A stretch of 64,000 nt of DNA from Caballeronia sp. dw_276 (GCF_018449635.1 NZ_JAAVUV010000002.1:558001-622000); one strand, 5' to 3'. Positions 54,292 through 63,844 are shown, counted from the first letter of the stretch. Numbers and translations are program-made. The notes: generated from the sequence alone by a model not told the origin.

Positions 54292-54300
54292 GGCTGAAAA

Positions 54301-55314
54301 TCAGTGCATCACTCGAAGATACTCTTCGCCGAACGCGCCTTGCTTGGCCGCCATCTTCGCGAAATCGACGTCCTTCGCACGCGCATAGTCGGAAGCCGGC
54401 AGGAATTTCGCGGCGACATCGGGTGGCAGCGTTCCGCCGCGAACCGGGCGCAGGAATGCGTTGGCCCAGAGACGTTGACCGGCATCGGACAGCACGAAAT
54501 CAAGCACTTTCTCGCCGTTCGCCTGATGCGGCGCACCCTTCACAAGACTCATCACATATGGCACGACGATGGTCCCTTCCGTCGGAATCACGAACTCCAC
54601 GTTCGCGTGATCCTTATACTTGGCGCGATAAGCATCGAAGTCATAGTCCAGCAGGATGGGAATCTCGCCGGACATCACGCGCGCGTACGCGGTCTGCTTC
54701 GGCACGATCGGCGCATTGGCTTTCATCTTCGCGAACCAGTCGAGGCCGGGTTTGAAGTTGTCGAGCGTGCCGCCCAACGCCTGGTTCACCGCGACAGCGC
54801 CCGCATAACCCACGAATGCCGACGATGGATCCAGGTATCCGACCATTCCCTTGTATTCGGGCTTCAGCAAATCGGCCCATGAACGTGGAACCGGCTTGCC
54901 ATCGAGCGCATCCTTGTTCACGAAAAAGCCCAGTGTGCCCGAGTGAATAGCGAACCAGTAACCGTTCGGGTCCTTCATGCCGGCAGGGATATCGTTCCAG
55001 TGCGCGGGTTTATAGGGCTGCACGAGGTCCTTGTCCTTCGCCTGGAACGCCGACGACACGCCCAGATACACCACATCCGCAATCGGGCTCTTCTGCTCGG
55101 CCATCATTTGCGCGATGGCCTGGCCTGAACTCTTGTTATCGAAGGGAACGCGAATGCCCGTTTGCTTCTGGATCGCTTCAATCTGGCTCGCCCAGTCCGC
55201 CCATTCCGGCGGGCAGTTGTAGCAGATCGCGGTGCCGTCGGCATAGGCCGCGCCGGCCGCGCAAAAGGTGGCCGTCGCGGCAAGCAGCGTGGCGAGGATA
55301 TGACGGATTTTCAT
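54301..55314 (-). CDS. ABC transporter extracellular solute-binding protein
   Basis: The 337-residue periplasmic binding protein has a signal peptide ending AAGAAYA (about residue 25), then DGTAICYNCPPEWADWASQIEAIQKQTGIRVPFD. Later blocks are SPIADVVYLGVSS, RSWADLLKPEYKGMVGYLDPSSAF and VMSLVKGAPHQANGEKVLDFVLSDAGQRLWANAFLRPVRGG. The fold is that of Fe3+/2-aminoethylphosphonate/polyamine binders. Tyrosine iron ligands are not obvious, so an organic solute is more likely. Its ATG overlaps the lacI stop. Confidence 0.88.
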   Translation of the reverse strand: MKIRHILATLLAATATFCAAGAAYADGTAICYNCPPEWADWASQIEAIQKQTGIRVPFDNKSSGQAIAQMMAEQKSPIADVVYLGVSSAFQAKDKDLVQPYKPAHWNDIPAGMKDPNGYWFAIHSGTLGFFVNKDALDGKPVPRSWADLLKPEYKGMVGYLDPSSAFVGYAGAVAVNQALGGTLDNFKPGLDWFAKMKANAPIVPKQTAYARVMSGEIPILLDYDFDAYRAKYKDHANVEFVIPTEGTIVVPYVMSLVKGAPHQANGEKVLDFVLSDAGQRLWANAFLRPVRGGTLPPDVAAKFLPASDYARAKDVDFAKMAAKQGAFGEEYLRVMH

Positions 55315-56366
55315 GCAGGATTCTCCGGTTCGAGAGCGGCCATTCGGGCCGCGGGTTCGATGTATGGCGCGATGGTCGCGCCAGTTCGCACGCTATGAGG
55401 CAACTTGAAGGGAATGAGGTTGGCGGCATCGCTGTCGGGCAAACCGAGTCGCCTCGCCAGATGACGCCAGGCGTGCCGGCCGATCTCGCGATTGGGCGTG
55501 GCGACGCTCGAAAGCGCGGTCGATAGCCATTCGCCAAGCGGAATGCCATCGAAACCAAGCACGGAGATATCGCGGGGAACCGATAACCCCGCATGACGCA
55601 GACCGCGAATCACGATCATCGCGAGGCGGTCGTTGCTGCAGAAAAGCGCGGTCGGACGGCGTAACGGATCCGAGAGATGCGCGAGCAATTCGAGGGGCAG
55701 TTCTTCCGCGTTGAAGTCCATCTCGAGTGGCGCGTAGGGCGTGAGGCCGGCATCGAGCATGGCGTTCTCGTAACCGAGATAACGCAGGCGCGCCCGGTCC
55801 GATTCAGCGAACGATCCAGCCAGCATCAGCACGCGTTTGTGGCCACGCTGCAAGAGCGCGCTCACACCATCACGCGCCGCCCGTCTGTTGTCCACCGATA
55901 CCGCGGCACGACGAGCCGTGTCGTTGTGCGCAAGCACGTAAGGCAGCCCGATGCGATCGAGTTCATCGAGCAGCGGATTGGATTCGGCATCAGCCACGGT
56001 CGCGATCAGGCCGTCCACGCGCTGCTCGCGCAAGGTCTCGATGGCGCGGCGTTCGCGCGCGCTGTCATACGCGGTGGTCATCAACATCAACCGATAGTCA
56101 CTCGCGGATGCGGCTTCATCTATGCCTTGCAACGACTCCGCAAACACTGGATTCGCGAGCGTCGGCACGACCACGCCGACCAGGCGCGTACGCACGCCGC
56201 GAAGCTGCCGCCCGCGGGCGCTCGGCATGAAATCCAGCGCTTCGATGGACTCGCGCACCTTCGCGAGCGTCTCGGCGTTGAGCAGCTCCGGCGTATTGAG
56301 CGCACGCGATACGGTGGCAATGGACACGCCTGAATGCGCGGCGACGTCCCTGATGGTGGAGTGCAT
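55311..56366 (-). CDS. LacI-family transcriptional repressor of the ABC operon
   Basis: The 351-residue LacI/GalR-type regulator starts with a complete DNA-binding domain (MHSTIRDVAAHSGVSIATVSRALNTPELLNAETLAKV), the hinge GRQLRGVRT, and the periplasmic-binding-protein-like effector domain (GVVVPTLANPVF; FCSNDRLAMIVIRGLR; SVLGFDGIPLG). It is the first gene of the importer operon (4-bp overlap with the binding-protein gene). A cre-like operator 22 bp upstream indicates autorepression of the whole operon. Confidence 0.92.
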   Translation of the reverse strand: MHSTIRDVAAHSGVSIATVSRALNTPELLNAETLAKVRESIEALDFMPSARGRQLRGVRTRLVGVVVPTLANPVFAESLQGIDEAASASDYRLMLMTTAYDSARERRAIETLREQRVDGLIATVADAESNPLLDELDRIGLPYVLAHNDTARRAAVSVDNRRAARDGVSALLQRGHKRVLMLAGSFAESDRARLRYLGYENAMLDAGLTPYAPLEMDFNAEELPLELLAHLSDPLRRPTALFCSNDRLAMIVIRGLRHAGLSVPRDISVLGFDGIPLGEWLSTALSSVATPNREIGRHAWRHLARRLGLPDSDAANLIPFKLPHSVRTGATIAPYIEPAARMAALEPENPA

Positions 56367-56387
56367 GAGCCGGTGACAGTAGAGAGA

Positions 56388-56401
56388 TGAAAACGGTTAC
56401 A
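56388..56401. promoter_or_regulatory. LacI-family operator upstream of the importer operon
   Basis: TGAAAACGGTTACA fits the general LacI/CcpA pattern TGWAANCGNTWNCA, with a central CG. It ends 35 bp from the repressor start codon, where it would overlap the operon promoter. Confidence 0.65.
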
Positions 56402-56663
56402 GCGGACGGATTATCTGAGCGCCGTGTGACGCTGGCATGACTGCCCATGCGCCCGATGTCATCTTTTTGGAACCTGTCCTTACCGACTCTTTCTGCCTGT
56501 TATGTGTAAGTAACCATGGCGAAAGCGGAGCGCCTTTTGGGCTTCATGTGCGGGTGTTCCAATGCGCTCGGAAACGAAAAATGGCTTTCAAGTCCGGACT
56601 CGTCCCCCAAAGGCCTCACGGCCATACGCTTCACACACAACAAACGACATCGGAGCTTCACAC
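56402..56663. other. gap between the importer operon and the phospholipase gene
   Basis: No gene is visible. CTGTTATGTGTAAGTAAC (56497-56514) is a weak half-match to a Pho box (first half 6/7, second half poor) on the plus strand, 150 bp before the phospholipase gene. I see no clear promoter or terminator. Confidence 0.4.
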
Positions 56664-58349
56664 ATGTTTCGTCGAGCCTTATTGGTTGGCGTACCCACCG
56701 CAGCAATGGCCATCGGCCTGTATGCATGCGGTGGCGGCAACGACAGCAACCCCGACTCGTCACAGTCGATCCAGAACCGTCTCGCGACGGCCACCCCGAT
56801 CAAGCACGTGGTCGTGATCTATAACGAGAACGTCTCGTTCGATCATTACTTCGCGACCTATCCGAACGCAGCGAACCCGGCCGGCGAGCCGGCGTTCACG
56901 GCCGCCGCCGGCACGCCGACGGTGAACGGACTCTCCGGATCGCTGTTGACGGCGAACCCGAACTTCACGAACACGGCGAACGGCGCCGCAGCCGCAAACC
57001 CGTTCCGTCTGGACCGCACGCAAGCCGCGACGGCCGACCAGAACCACGCGTATCGTGCAGAACAGCAGGCCTATGACAACGGCCTGGCCGACCTCTTCCC
57101 GAAGTTCACGGGTAAGGGCACGGCGGGCGGTGCCGGCGCGTTTGGTACGGCAGGCCAGGTCATGGGTTATTACGACGGCAATACGGTCGGCGCCTTGTGG
57201 AACTACGCACAGCACTTCGCGATGAGCGACAACGCGTACACGGACACCTATGGTCCGTCCACGCCAGGCGCGCTCGAAGTGGTATCGGGTCAGACCAACG
57301 GCATGCAGATCGTCAAGGCGAGCCAGGGTCCGGTGAGCGCGACGAACACGGGCGGCTACTACGTCAATGACGGCCAGGGCGGCTTCACGATGATCAACGA
57401 CGTCGACCCGGCGAACGACGTGTGCTCGAGCACGACGGACACCGCGTTGATGGCCGGCAAGAACATCGGCGATCTGCTGAATGCGGCGAACATCTCGTGG
57501 GGCGGTTTCATGGGCGGCTTCAACCTGGCCACCGTGAACAGCAACGGCACGACGTCCTGCAAGCGCAGCACGCTGTCGCCGGTCGTCGGTCAGGCAACGG
57601 CTGACTACGTGCCGCATCACAACTGGTTCCAGTATTTCGCGTCGACGGCCAACCCGACGCACGCACGTCCGAGCTCGCAGGCTGTTATCGGCTTGTCGCT
57701 CGAAGCCGATGGCAAGACGCCGGAACCGGCTAACCACCAGTACGACACCGACGATTTCTTTGCATCGGTCAAGGCTGGCAACTATCCGTCCGTTAGCTTC
57801 ATCAAGGCGCCGGCGTTCCAGGACGGCCACGCTGGCTATTCGGATCCGCTCGACGAACAAGCGTTCACCTCGAAGATCGTCAACTTCCTGCAGCAGCAGC
57901 CGGATTGGGCGAGCACCGCTGTGATCGTGGCGTGGGATGACTCGGACGGCTGGTACGACCATGCGTATGCAACGCCGACGTCGGCTTCGTTCGACGCCAT
58001 TGCGGACCAAGTGAACGGTGCCGGCAAGTGCGGTACGGGCACGGCTCCGCTGGGTGTGAAGGGCGCGCCGGTCAATGGCCGTTGCGGTCCGGGCACGCGG
58101 ATCCCGTTTGTCGTGATCTCGCCGTGGGCGAAGGTGAATTTCGTGGACCACACGCAGATCAGCCAGGCATCGGTCACGCGCTTCATTGAAGACAACTGGC
58201 TCAATGGCAATCGTCTGGGCGGCGGTTCGTTCGACGCGACTGCCGGCAGCATTATGGGCATGTTCAACTTCAGCGGTGCGGGCAACAACCCGAAGGTGTT
58301 CATCGATCAGAACCTCGGGTCGCCGGTTGCATCGGTTCCGACAATCTGA
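56664..58349 (+). CDS. phospholipase C / acid phosphatase AcpA-type lipoprotein
   Basis: The 561-residue phosphoesterase family protein has a lipobox (AMAIGLYAC) and then HVVVIYNENVSFDHYFATYPN, the family metal/nucleophile region. Later motifs are the AMSDNAYTDTYGPSTPGALE block, WDDSDGWYDH, and GRCGPGTRIPFVVISPWAKVNFVDHT. It belongs to the group of non-haemolytic phospholipase C and AcpA-type acid phosphatases, which free phosphate from lipids or phosphomonoesters. It carries a lipid anchor instead of the Tat signal of many relatives. CGGAGC precedes ATG 56664. Confidence 0.88.
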   Translation: MFRRALLVGVPTAAMAIGLYACGGGNDSNPDSSQSIQNRLATATPIKHVVVIYNENVSFDHYFATYPNAANPAGEPAFTAAAGTPTVNGLSGSLLTANPNFTNTANGAAAANPFRLDRTQAATADQNHAYRAEQQAYDNGLADLFPKFTGKGTAGGAGAFGTAGQVMGYYDGNTVGALWNYAQHFAMSDNAYTDTYGPSTPGALEVVSGQTNGMQIVKASQGPVSATNTGGYYVNDGQGGFTMINDVDPANDVCSSTTDTALMAGKNIGDLLNAANISWGGFMGGFNLATVNSNGTTSCKRSTLSPVVGQATADYVPHHNWFQYFASTANPTHARPSSQAVIGLSLEADGKTPEPANHQYDTDDFFASVKAGNYPSVSFIKAPAFQDGHAGYSDPLDEQAFTSKIVNFLQQQPDWASTAVIVAWDDSDGWYDHAYATPTSASFDAIADQVNGAGKCGTGTAPLGVKGAPVNGRCGPGTRIPFVVISPWAKVNFVDHTQISQASVTRFIEDNWLNGNRLGGGSFDATAGSIMGMFNFSGAGNNPKVFIDQNLGSPVASVPTI

Positions 58350-58409
58350 TTTTTTAGTCAAGGCTCGCGTTGCACGTTGACGCGAACCGAAGCCTTAACT
58401 TCGTGCCTC

Positions 58410-58440
58410 GTCGCCGTCCCTTCAAGGGCGGCGACTTTTT
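58410..58440 (+). terminator. Rho-independent terminator of the phospholipase gene
   Basis: GTCGCCG pairs with CGGCGAC. An inner CCCTT-C-AAGGG lengthens the stem, and TTTTT follows. It lies 61 bp past the stop codon and just before the cytochrome c peroxidase gene. Confidence 0.9.
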
Positions 58441-58469
58441 CACTACTGCTTTACGTATCCTCAGGTCCC

Positions 58470-59900
58470 ATGTCGCATACCGCCACACCTTCCATGTCGC
58501 CGAATGCCGGGCAGAAACCACGCCTGCCGCGCGCAAAAACCGTCCTGCTCTGGTGCGTCGCCACGGCCTTTGCCACCGCGATCGCGTTTTGCATCTGGGC
58601 TGTGCTTTATCCGGCGACCGTGCCCGCGCGGATTGGCGATATCGTGGAAGACCTGACGGGTGCAAATCCCAATCCCGTGATGCTGAGCCGTCCGCCGGTC
58701 GCGCCGCTGAGCGCCGTGGCGCTGCTCGGCCAGAAGATTTTCTTCGATAAATCTCTGTCCGCATCCGGCACACAATCGTGCGCGTCGTGTCACAGCCCCG
58801 ACCACGCGTTCGGACCACCGAACAACTTGTCCGTCCAACTCGGCGGACCACACATGACGCTGCAGGGGTATCGTCCGCCGCCTTCGCTGATGTACCTGTA
58901 TTTGCAGCCCAATTTCAGCATCGGCCCGGATGCCGGCGAAGCAGAAGCGCCACCCGATTTTGCCGCCCTTGCCGCGCAAGCCGCCGGAACCGCCCGCGCG
59001 CAAAAGAACGCCGGCGCTGCGCCCGCCGCGCCCGCAATGGTGCCGCAAGGCGGTTTCTTCTGGGACGGCCGCGCCGACACGCTGCAGGCACAAGCTTCGG
59101 GCCCGATGCTCAATGCCGTTGAAATGGCCAACACCAGTCTCGACGATGTCTCCGCCAAACTGCAGCGCACCAGCTACATGGGCGACTTCAAGACCTTGTT
59201 CGGCCCGAACATTTTCAAGAGCACGGAACTGGCGACGTCCGAGGCAATGTTCGCGGTCGCGCGTTATCAGATCGAAGAGCAGGCGTTCCATCCGTATTCG
59301 AGCAAGTACGATTACTGGCTCGAAGGCAAAGCGCGCCTGACGCAAGCCGAACTGCACGGCCTGCGTCTTTTCAACGATCCCGACAAAGCCAACTGCGCCG
59401 GCTGCCATTTGTCTAAGCCGAGTTCCGACGGCACGCCGCCGATGTTCACCGACTACCAGTACGAGGCACTGGGTGTTCCGCGCAACACGAAGCTCGCAAC
59501 CAACAACGATCCCAAATTTTTCGACATGGGCGTATGCGGGCCATTCCGCAGCGACATCAAGGAACAGACGCAATATTGCGGCATGTTCCTCACGCCTACG
59601 TTGCGCAACGCGGCGACGCGCCAGGTCTTCTTCCACAACGGCGTCTATCATTCGCTCGACGACGTCATGGCGTTCTATAACGAGCGCAATACCGCGCCGG
59701 AAAAGTTTTATCCGAAGGGCGCCGACGGCAAGGTCAACAAGTACGACGATCTTCCGGCGCAGTTCCACGCGAACGTCGACGTAGCCGATGCACCGTTCGA
59801 TCGCAAACTCGGCGACAAGCCCGCGATGACGGACCAGGAAATGAAGGACATCATCGCGTTCCTGCATATCCTCGACGATGGGTATCGCAAAGGCTCTTAA
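58470..59900 (+). CDS. di-heme cytochrome c peroxidase family protein
   Basis: The 476-residue MauG/CcpA-type protein has an N-terminal membrane anchor (about 25-48, TVLLWCVATAFATAIAFCIW) and two c-type heme motifs, CASCH and CAGCH. The bacterial peroxidase landmarks LLGQKIFFDKSLSASGTQSC, FFWDGRADTLQAQASGPM and TPTLRNAATRQVFFHNG are present. An alanine-rich insert of about 30 residues lies before the FWDGRA block. It faces the periplasm and reduces H2O2 or carries out a MauG-like oxidation. It is convergent with phoX (4-bp overlap). Confidence 0.9.
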   Translation: MSHTATPSMSPNAGQKPRLPRAKTVLLWCVATAFATAIAFCIWAVLYPATVPARIGDIVEDLTGANPNPVMLSRPPVAPLSAVALLGQKIFFDKSLSASGTQSCASCHSPDHAFGPPNNLSVQLGGPHMTLQGYRPPPSLMYLYLQPNFSIGPDAGEAEAPPDFAALAAQAAGTARAQKNAGAAPAAPAMVPQGGFFWDGRADTLQAQASGPMLNAVEMANTSLDDVSAKLQRTSYMGDFKTLFGPNIFKSTELATSEAMFAVARYQIEEQAFHPYSSKYDYWLEGKARLTQAELHGLRLFNDPDKANCAGCHLSKPSSDGTPPMFTDYQYEALGVPRNTKLATNNDPKFFDMGVCGPFRSDIKEQTQYCGMFLTPTLRNAATRQVFFHNGVYHSLDDVMAFYNERNTAPEKFYPKGADGKVNKYDDLPAQFHANVDVADAPFDRKLGDKPAMTDQEMKDIIAFLHILDDGYRKGS

Positions 59901-61852
59901 CTCTTGCCGAGCTTGATGCTGGTTGTGTCCGCGGTGAGATAACCCACGGTGGCCCCGAAGCGGTCCTTGAAGTTGGCGCGCACGAGCGGGTCAAGCGTGG
60001 CCTTCACCTTGTCGTGGACCGGGCTTTCCCAGTCGCCGGCGTGCTGGAAGTTCGTCATGATGTAGGTCCAGCCGTTGATTTCATCGACAGCATGAAGGCC
60101 GGTCGATTCCGCGCCGGCCGGACACGACAACACGCGCGACAAGGTCTTCGTATCGACGTTATAGGCCCACAGGAAGTTGTTCACGTGCATGCTCGAATCT
60201 TCGCCAATGAAGAGCGTGCGCAGCTTCTCCGAGAATTTCACGTTGTCCGGATTCGCGATCTTCGCGGCGTTCGCGGTGTTGCCCAAGGCATCGGGCGTCG
60301 CGAGGTCTTCGCCCACGAGTGCTGCCGGCGCGGCCATATCGACCGGAACCCATTCGCTGTTGATCACGGCGCCGCTCGTGTCCTTCTGCCCTGACTTCAG
60401 GTTCAGCGCATAGACCGCGCCGGCGCTGATGGCGGCGTCCACGGCGACATCGGTCGATGCCGAGTTGCCCTTCACCATCGACTTCTCGACGCGCGACATC
60501 GCGGTGTAGACAACCTTGTCCTTCGCGTTGACGGTCGTGCCTTCCAGCTTCGTAAAGCCCAGACTTCCGCCGATAAACGCCGCATAGCGATGCGTCTCAA
60601 GATACGCGGCGGCCTTCTCCATGCCCGGCTTGATGCGAATCCAGTTGAATGTGCCGTTGTAGTTGATCTTCTTGAAGCTGGTATCGAGCGGATCTTTCGT
60701 CGCGACATCCATGATGTCCGATGCCTTCAGACGCGAGGCCATGGCCTCGATCTCGGCGCTCGTCGCATTGCCGATCCTGATCCACGTGAGGTTCGCCGAC
60801 CCTGCTCCCGCCGATGACGTTTGCGCCCACTTCGCCACATACAAGGTGCCGGAAGACAAGTCCTCCGCACGATCCGCGATGAACATGAACAAGCCGCCGT
60901 TGGTGGCGTCGTCGCCCATCATGACCGTGCGCTTGTCCGGCATCACCTGAACCAGTTCGTGCGAGATGCGCCCGAGGCAGTAATGCTTCTTGATCGTGCC
61001 CGTGCCGTCCGGGTTCACCGTGACTTCAGGCAAGTGGCCGTAGTTGTACGGGTTGGCGCGGGTTGCATCGCCGTAAAGGCTTGTGCTGTATGCCTTGAAT
61101 TGCGCGTTGGTCGAAATGGTCGTGGCGTCCGGCTCGTATTCTTCGCTCGACAAATGCGTGTTCCACGGCGAAAGACTCGCACCGCACGTGATCCACAAGC
61201 CGTTCGCCTTCGACGTATCCACGTTGTGATACTTCACGAGCGTGAGCTTGCCGGTGGTCTGGTCCTGATCGAGCGTCAATACCGCGATAGGCGAAGGCAA
61301 TTGTCCATACGCCGAGACAAGGCTTTGATCGCGCGTCGCGTATTCGAACTGGACCACGGCGAACACGGCCTTGCCCTTGATGCCCGCGACCGTGGGTTTA
61401 TCGAGGGAAAGCAGCGAACTGCCGTCCGGGCAATCCGAAAAGAACTGGCGCTCCTTGCCCGGCACCGACCGGTCGATGATCGGCTGATTGTTGATATCGA
61501 AATAACCGCCGCTCAGGATCGTGCCGCCGTTGCCGTTCGGAACCAGATCGCCGGTCACGAAGAATGGCTGATACGCGAGCTTGTAGTCCTGCGTGCTGCC
61601 GTCGCTCATGGAAACGGTGAGCGTGGATGCGACCGTGGTGGTTGCCATGGCTGCGGGGTTGGCCAAGGAAGGCGCTGCCATCGACGAAAACGCCGCCGAT
61701 TTGAACGATGCCGACGTGCCAGCCACCGCGTCGTCACCCCCGCCGCAACCCGCCAGCAGCGTCGAAACGGAGAAGGCGCCCAAGGGCAGCATGGGTGCGC
61801 CGACCAGCAGTTTCAGGGTCTTTCGGCGGGAGAAATTGGGCTGCTCTTGCAT
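59897..61852 (-). CDS. phoX: PhoX-family alkaline phosphatase
   Basis: The 651-residue DUF839/PhoX-like phosphatase uses Ca and Fe and releases phosphate from monoesters. The N-terminus combines a twin-arginine motif (SRRKTLKLLVG) and a lipobox (STLLAGC), so it is a Tat-exported lipoprotein. PhoX-like blocks are GLWITCGASLSPWNTHLSSEEYEPD, GHLPEVTVNPDGTG, AYNVDTKTLSRVLSCPAGAESTG and MTNFQHAGDW. A good Pho box lies 85 bp upstream, so PhoB control under phosphate starvation is expected. Confidence 0.92.
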   Translation of the reverse strand: MQEQPNFSRRKTLKLLVGAPMLPLGAFSVSTLLAGCGGGDDAVAGTSASFKSAAFSSMAAPSLANPAAMATTTVASTLTVSMSDGSTQDYKLAYQPFFVTGDLVPNGNGGTILSGGYFDINNQPIIDRSVPGKERQFFSDCPDGSSLLSLDKPTVAGIKGKAVFAVVQFEYATRDQSLVSAYGQLPSPIAVLTLDQDQTTGKLTLVKYHNVDTSKANGLWITCGASLSPWNTHLSSEEYEPDATTISTNAQFKAYSTSLYGDATRANPYNYGHLPEVTVNPDGTGTIKKHYCLGRISHELVQVMPDKRTVMMGDDATNGGLFMFIADRAEDLSSGTLYVAKWAQTSSAGAGSANLTWIRIGNATSAEIEAMASRLKASDIMDVATKDPLDTSFKKINYNGTFNWIRIKPGMEKAAAYLETHRYAAFIGGSLGFTKLEGTTVNAKDKVVYTAMSRVEKSMVKGNSASTDVAVDAAISAGAVYALNLKSGQKDTSGAVINSEWVPVDMAAPAALVGEDLATPDALGNTANAAKIANPDNVKFSEKLRTLFIGEDSSMHVNNFLWAYNVDTKTLSRVLSCPAGAESTGLHAVDEINGWTYIMTNFQHAGDWESPVHDKVKATLDPLVRANFKDRFGATVGYLTADTTSIKLGKS

Positions 61853-61936
61853 GTCTTCTTATCCGGTTTGTGGGTAGGTCGCGACCGGTTTTGCATTTCA
61901 CCGGCGCGCGATGAAGGCGAAGTGTAAGTTTCATGT

Positions 61937-61954
61937 ATGAAAGCTATATGACAG
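61937..61954 (-). promoter_or_regulatory. Pho box upstream of phoX
   Basis: On the minus strand, CTGTCAT-ATAG-CTTTCAT gives two 7-bp repeats 11 bp apart, matching the PhoB consensus CTGTCAT-N4-CTGTCAT except for one base. A -10-like TACACT follows after 10 bases, the spacing used when the Pho box replaces the -35. Confidence 0.8.
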
Positions 61955-62021
61955 TTATAGGTATTGAATTTGGAAGCAAGACCAGTCGCGGCACCGCGTT
62001 TGCTAAAAGATGTGGAGAGAC

Positions 62022-63842
62022 ATGCCCTCCCTTCCCACCAGCGCAGGCACGCACGTGACGACCGAAACGAAGCTCGACAAACCCATCGCGGAGCTGCTTC
62101 AGGGCACGCTGAAAAAACGCCTGAAGGCGTCCTTGCGAGATGTTTTTGGCATAGAAGCACTCCGGCCCGGCCAGGAAGAGGTGATCCGCAGCGTGCTTGA
62201 TGGCCGGGACACGCTTGCCGTCATGCCGACCGGCGCCGGCAAGTCGCTGTGTTATCAGCTGCCGGCGCTGCAGCTTGGCGGCCTGACGCTCGTGGTGTCG
62301 CCGCTGATATCCCTGATGAAGGATCAGTCGGACAAGCTGCGCAAATCCGGCATTGCGGCTGTCGCGCTGCACAGCGGGCTTTCTGCTGCGGACGAACGGC
62401 AGGCGATTCGCGATATCGATTCAGGCGCCAGCCGTTTTTTGTTCCTAACGCCTGAGCGGCTGGCGAAGGCGGATTTTGCCGAGATGCTGAGCGAGCGTGG
62501 CAAGCCTGAGGTGCAGTTGATCGTGATCGATGAAGCGCATTGCATATCGCAATGGGGTCACGACTTCCGGCCGGCTTTCGTGGAAATGCTGCAATCCATC
62601 AAGGCGCTCGGAAGGCCGCCTGTTCTCGCGCTGACCGCAACCGCAACGCCCGCGGTCGTGAAAGATATCCTGCGCGAACTCGACCTGAAGAATGCGAATG
62701 TCATCAACACAGGGGTGTATCGCGACAATCTAGTGTTTGCAGTCGAACAACTGACCAATCCGAAAGAGAAACACGCGCGTTTGCTCGAGCGAATTCAAGC
62801 GCTCGAAGGAACGGGCATTGTCTATTGTTCGACTGTTGCCGAATGCAACGCAGTGCATGCAGAACTCGTGGAAGCGGGAATCCAGGCCGACCGGTACAAC
62901 GGCAAGATGTCGGGTGCGGAACGCAACGCGGCGCAAGACGCATTCATGAATAACCGATGCCGCGTGATGGTGGCAACCAACGCGTTTGGCATGGGTATCG
63001 ACAAGCCGGATATCCGGTTCGTGATTCACCATCAGATGCCGGGAAGCCTCGAAGCGTACTACCAGGAAGCCGGCCGCGCCGGGCGTGATGGCGGCGAAGC
63101 GCATTGCATCCTGTTGTTCGAGTTGAAAGACAAGCAAGTGCAACAGTTCTTCCTCAGCGGCCGGTATCCGAGCGTGGAAACGCTTACCCGTTGCGCCGAT
63201 GCTCTGCGCAAGATGGTTCGCGAAAATGACCGCAAGGTAATCGATACACCCGTCGAAGCGTTGCACGAAGCATTGCCCGACATTGGTACGAACAAGTTGC
63301 GCACGGTGCTATCCGTGTTGCAAGACATGCGGATGATTCGCCGCACAGGCAAAGGCAAAGGCAGCGTTACTGTCTTCGACAACCGCGCGCCGCACGATAT
63401 GCACGACGCTGCGCAACGCTTTACAGAGATGGCCGCACACGATCGCGAAGTGCTTGAGCGAATGATCGGTTACGCGCAAAGCGCTCAATGCCGATGGCGC
63501 ATCCTGCTCGACTATTTTCACGCGCATCTCGACGCGGCGCGCTTGCATAAAGCGGTATCGATCATGCCGGATGAACTCGATGGCGGTGTCTGCTGCAAAT
63601 GCGACAACTGCGTTTCACCGCCGACCGTTACGCCGAGCGAACGTGAATTGCATGAGCCCGTTTCCCGGCCAAAGCGACTCGCCAAATCGTGGAATCCCGG
63701 CGATTTGGTTCAGGTGCGCAAATACGGCGGCGGGCGCGTGGAAATGGTCAGCGGCGACCGCGTAGCCGTTTCGTTTCCGGACGGCGAGACAAGGACATTC
63801 ATTGCACGCTATGTAAAGGCAGCGACTTCACGGAGGGCTTGA
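62022..63842 (+). CDS. recQ: RecQ-family ATP-dependent DNA helicase
   Basis: The 606-residue superfamily 2 3'-5' helicase acts in recombination repair. It has Walker A MPTGAGKS, the DEAH box with aromatic loop DEAHCISQWGHDFRPA, motif V/VI ATNAFGMGIDKPDIRFVIH and QEAGRAGRDG, and a zinc-binding CCKCDNC in the RQC region. Instead of an HRDC domain it ends in an SH3-like tail (WNPGDLVQVRKYGGGRVEMV, DUF3553-like). ATG 62022 has GGAGA upstream; ATG 62010 is the alternative. It is divergent from phoX. Confidence 0.92.
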   Translation: MPSLPTSAGTHVTTETKLDKPIAELLQGTLKKRLKASLRDVFGIEALRPGQEEVIRSVLDGRDTLAVMPTGAGKSLCYQLPALQLGGLTLVVSPLISLMKDQSDKLRKSGIAAVALHSGLSAADERQAIRDIDSGASRFLFLTPERLAKADFAEMLSERGKPEVQLIVIDEAHCISQWGHDFRPAFVEMLQSIKALGRPPVLALTATATPAVVKDILRELDLKNANVINTGVYRDNLVFAVEQLTNPKEKHARLLERIQALEGTGIVYCSTVAECNAVHAELVEAGIQADRYNGKMSGAERNAAQDAFMNNRCRVMVATNAFGMGIDKPDIRFVIHHQMPGSLEAYYQEAGRAGRDGGEAHCILLFELKDKQVQQFFLSGRYPSVETLTRCADALRKMVRENDRKVIDTPVEALHEALPDIGTNKLRTVLSVLQDMRMIRRTGKGKGSVTVFDNRAPHDMHDAAQRFTEMAAHDREVLERMIGYAQSAQCRWRILLDYFHAHLDAARLHKAVSIMPDELDGGVCCKCDNCVSPPTVTPSERELHEPVSRPKRLAKSWNPGDLVQVRKYGGGRVEMVSGDRVAVSFPDGETRTFIARYVKAATSRRA

Positions 63843-63844
63843 TC

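Noticed and set aside
56497..56514. Possible Pho box before the phospholipase gene
   Set aside because: Only the first half (CTGTTAT) matches; the second half is poor, so it is not annotated as a site.
56760..58361. 533-codon minus-strand frame opposite the phospholipase gene
   Set aside because: Arg/Val-rich antisense shadow of a gene with clear family motifs on the plus strand; no start context or family features.
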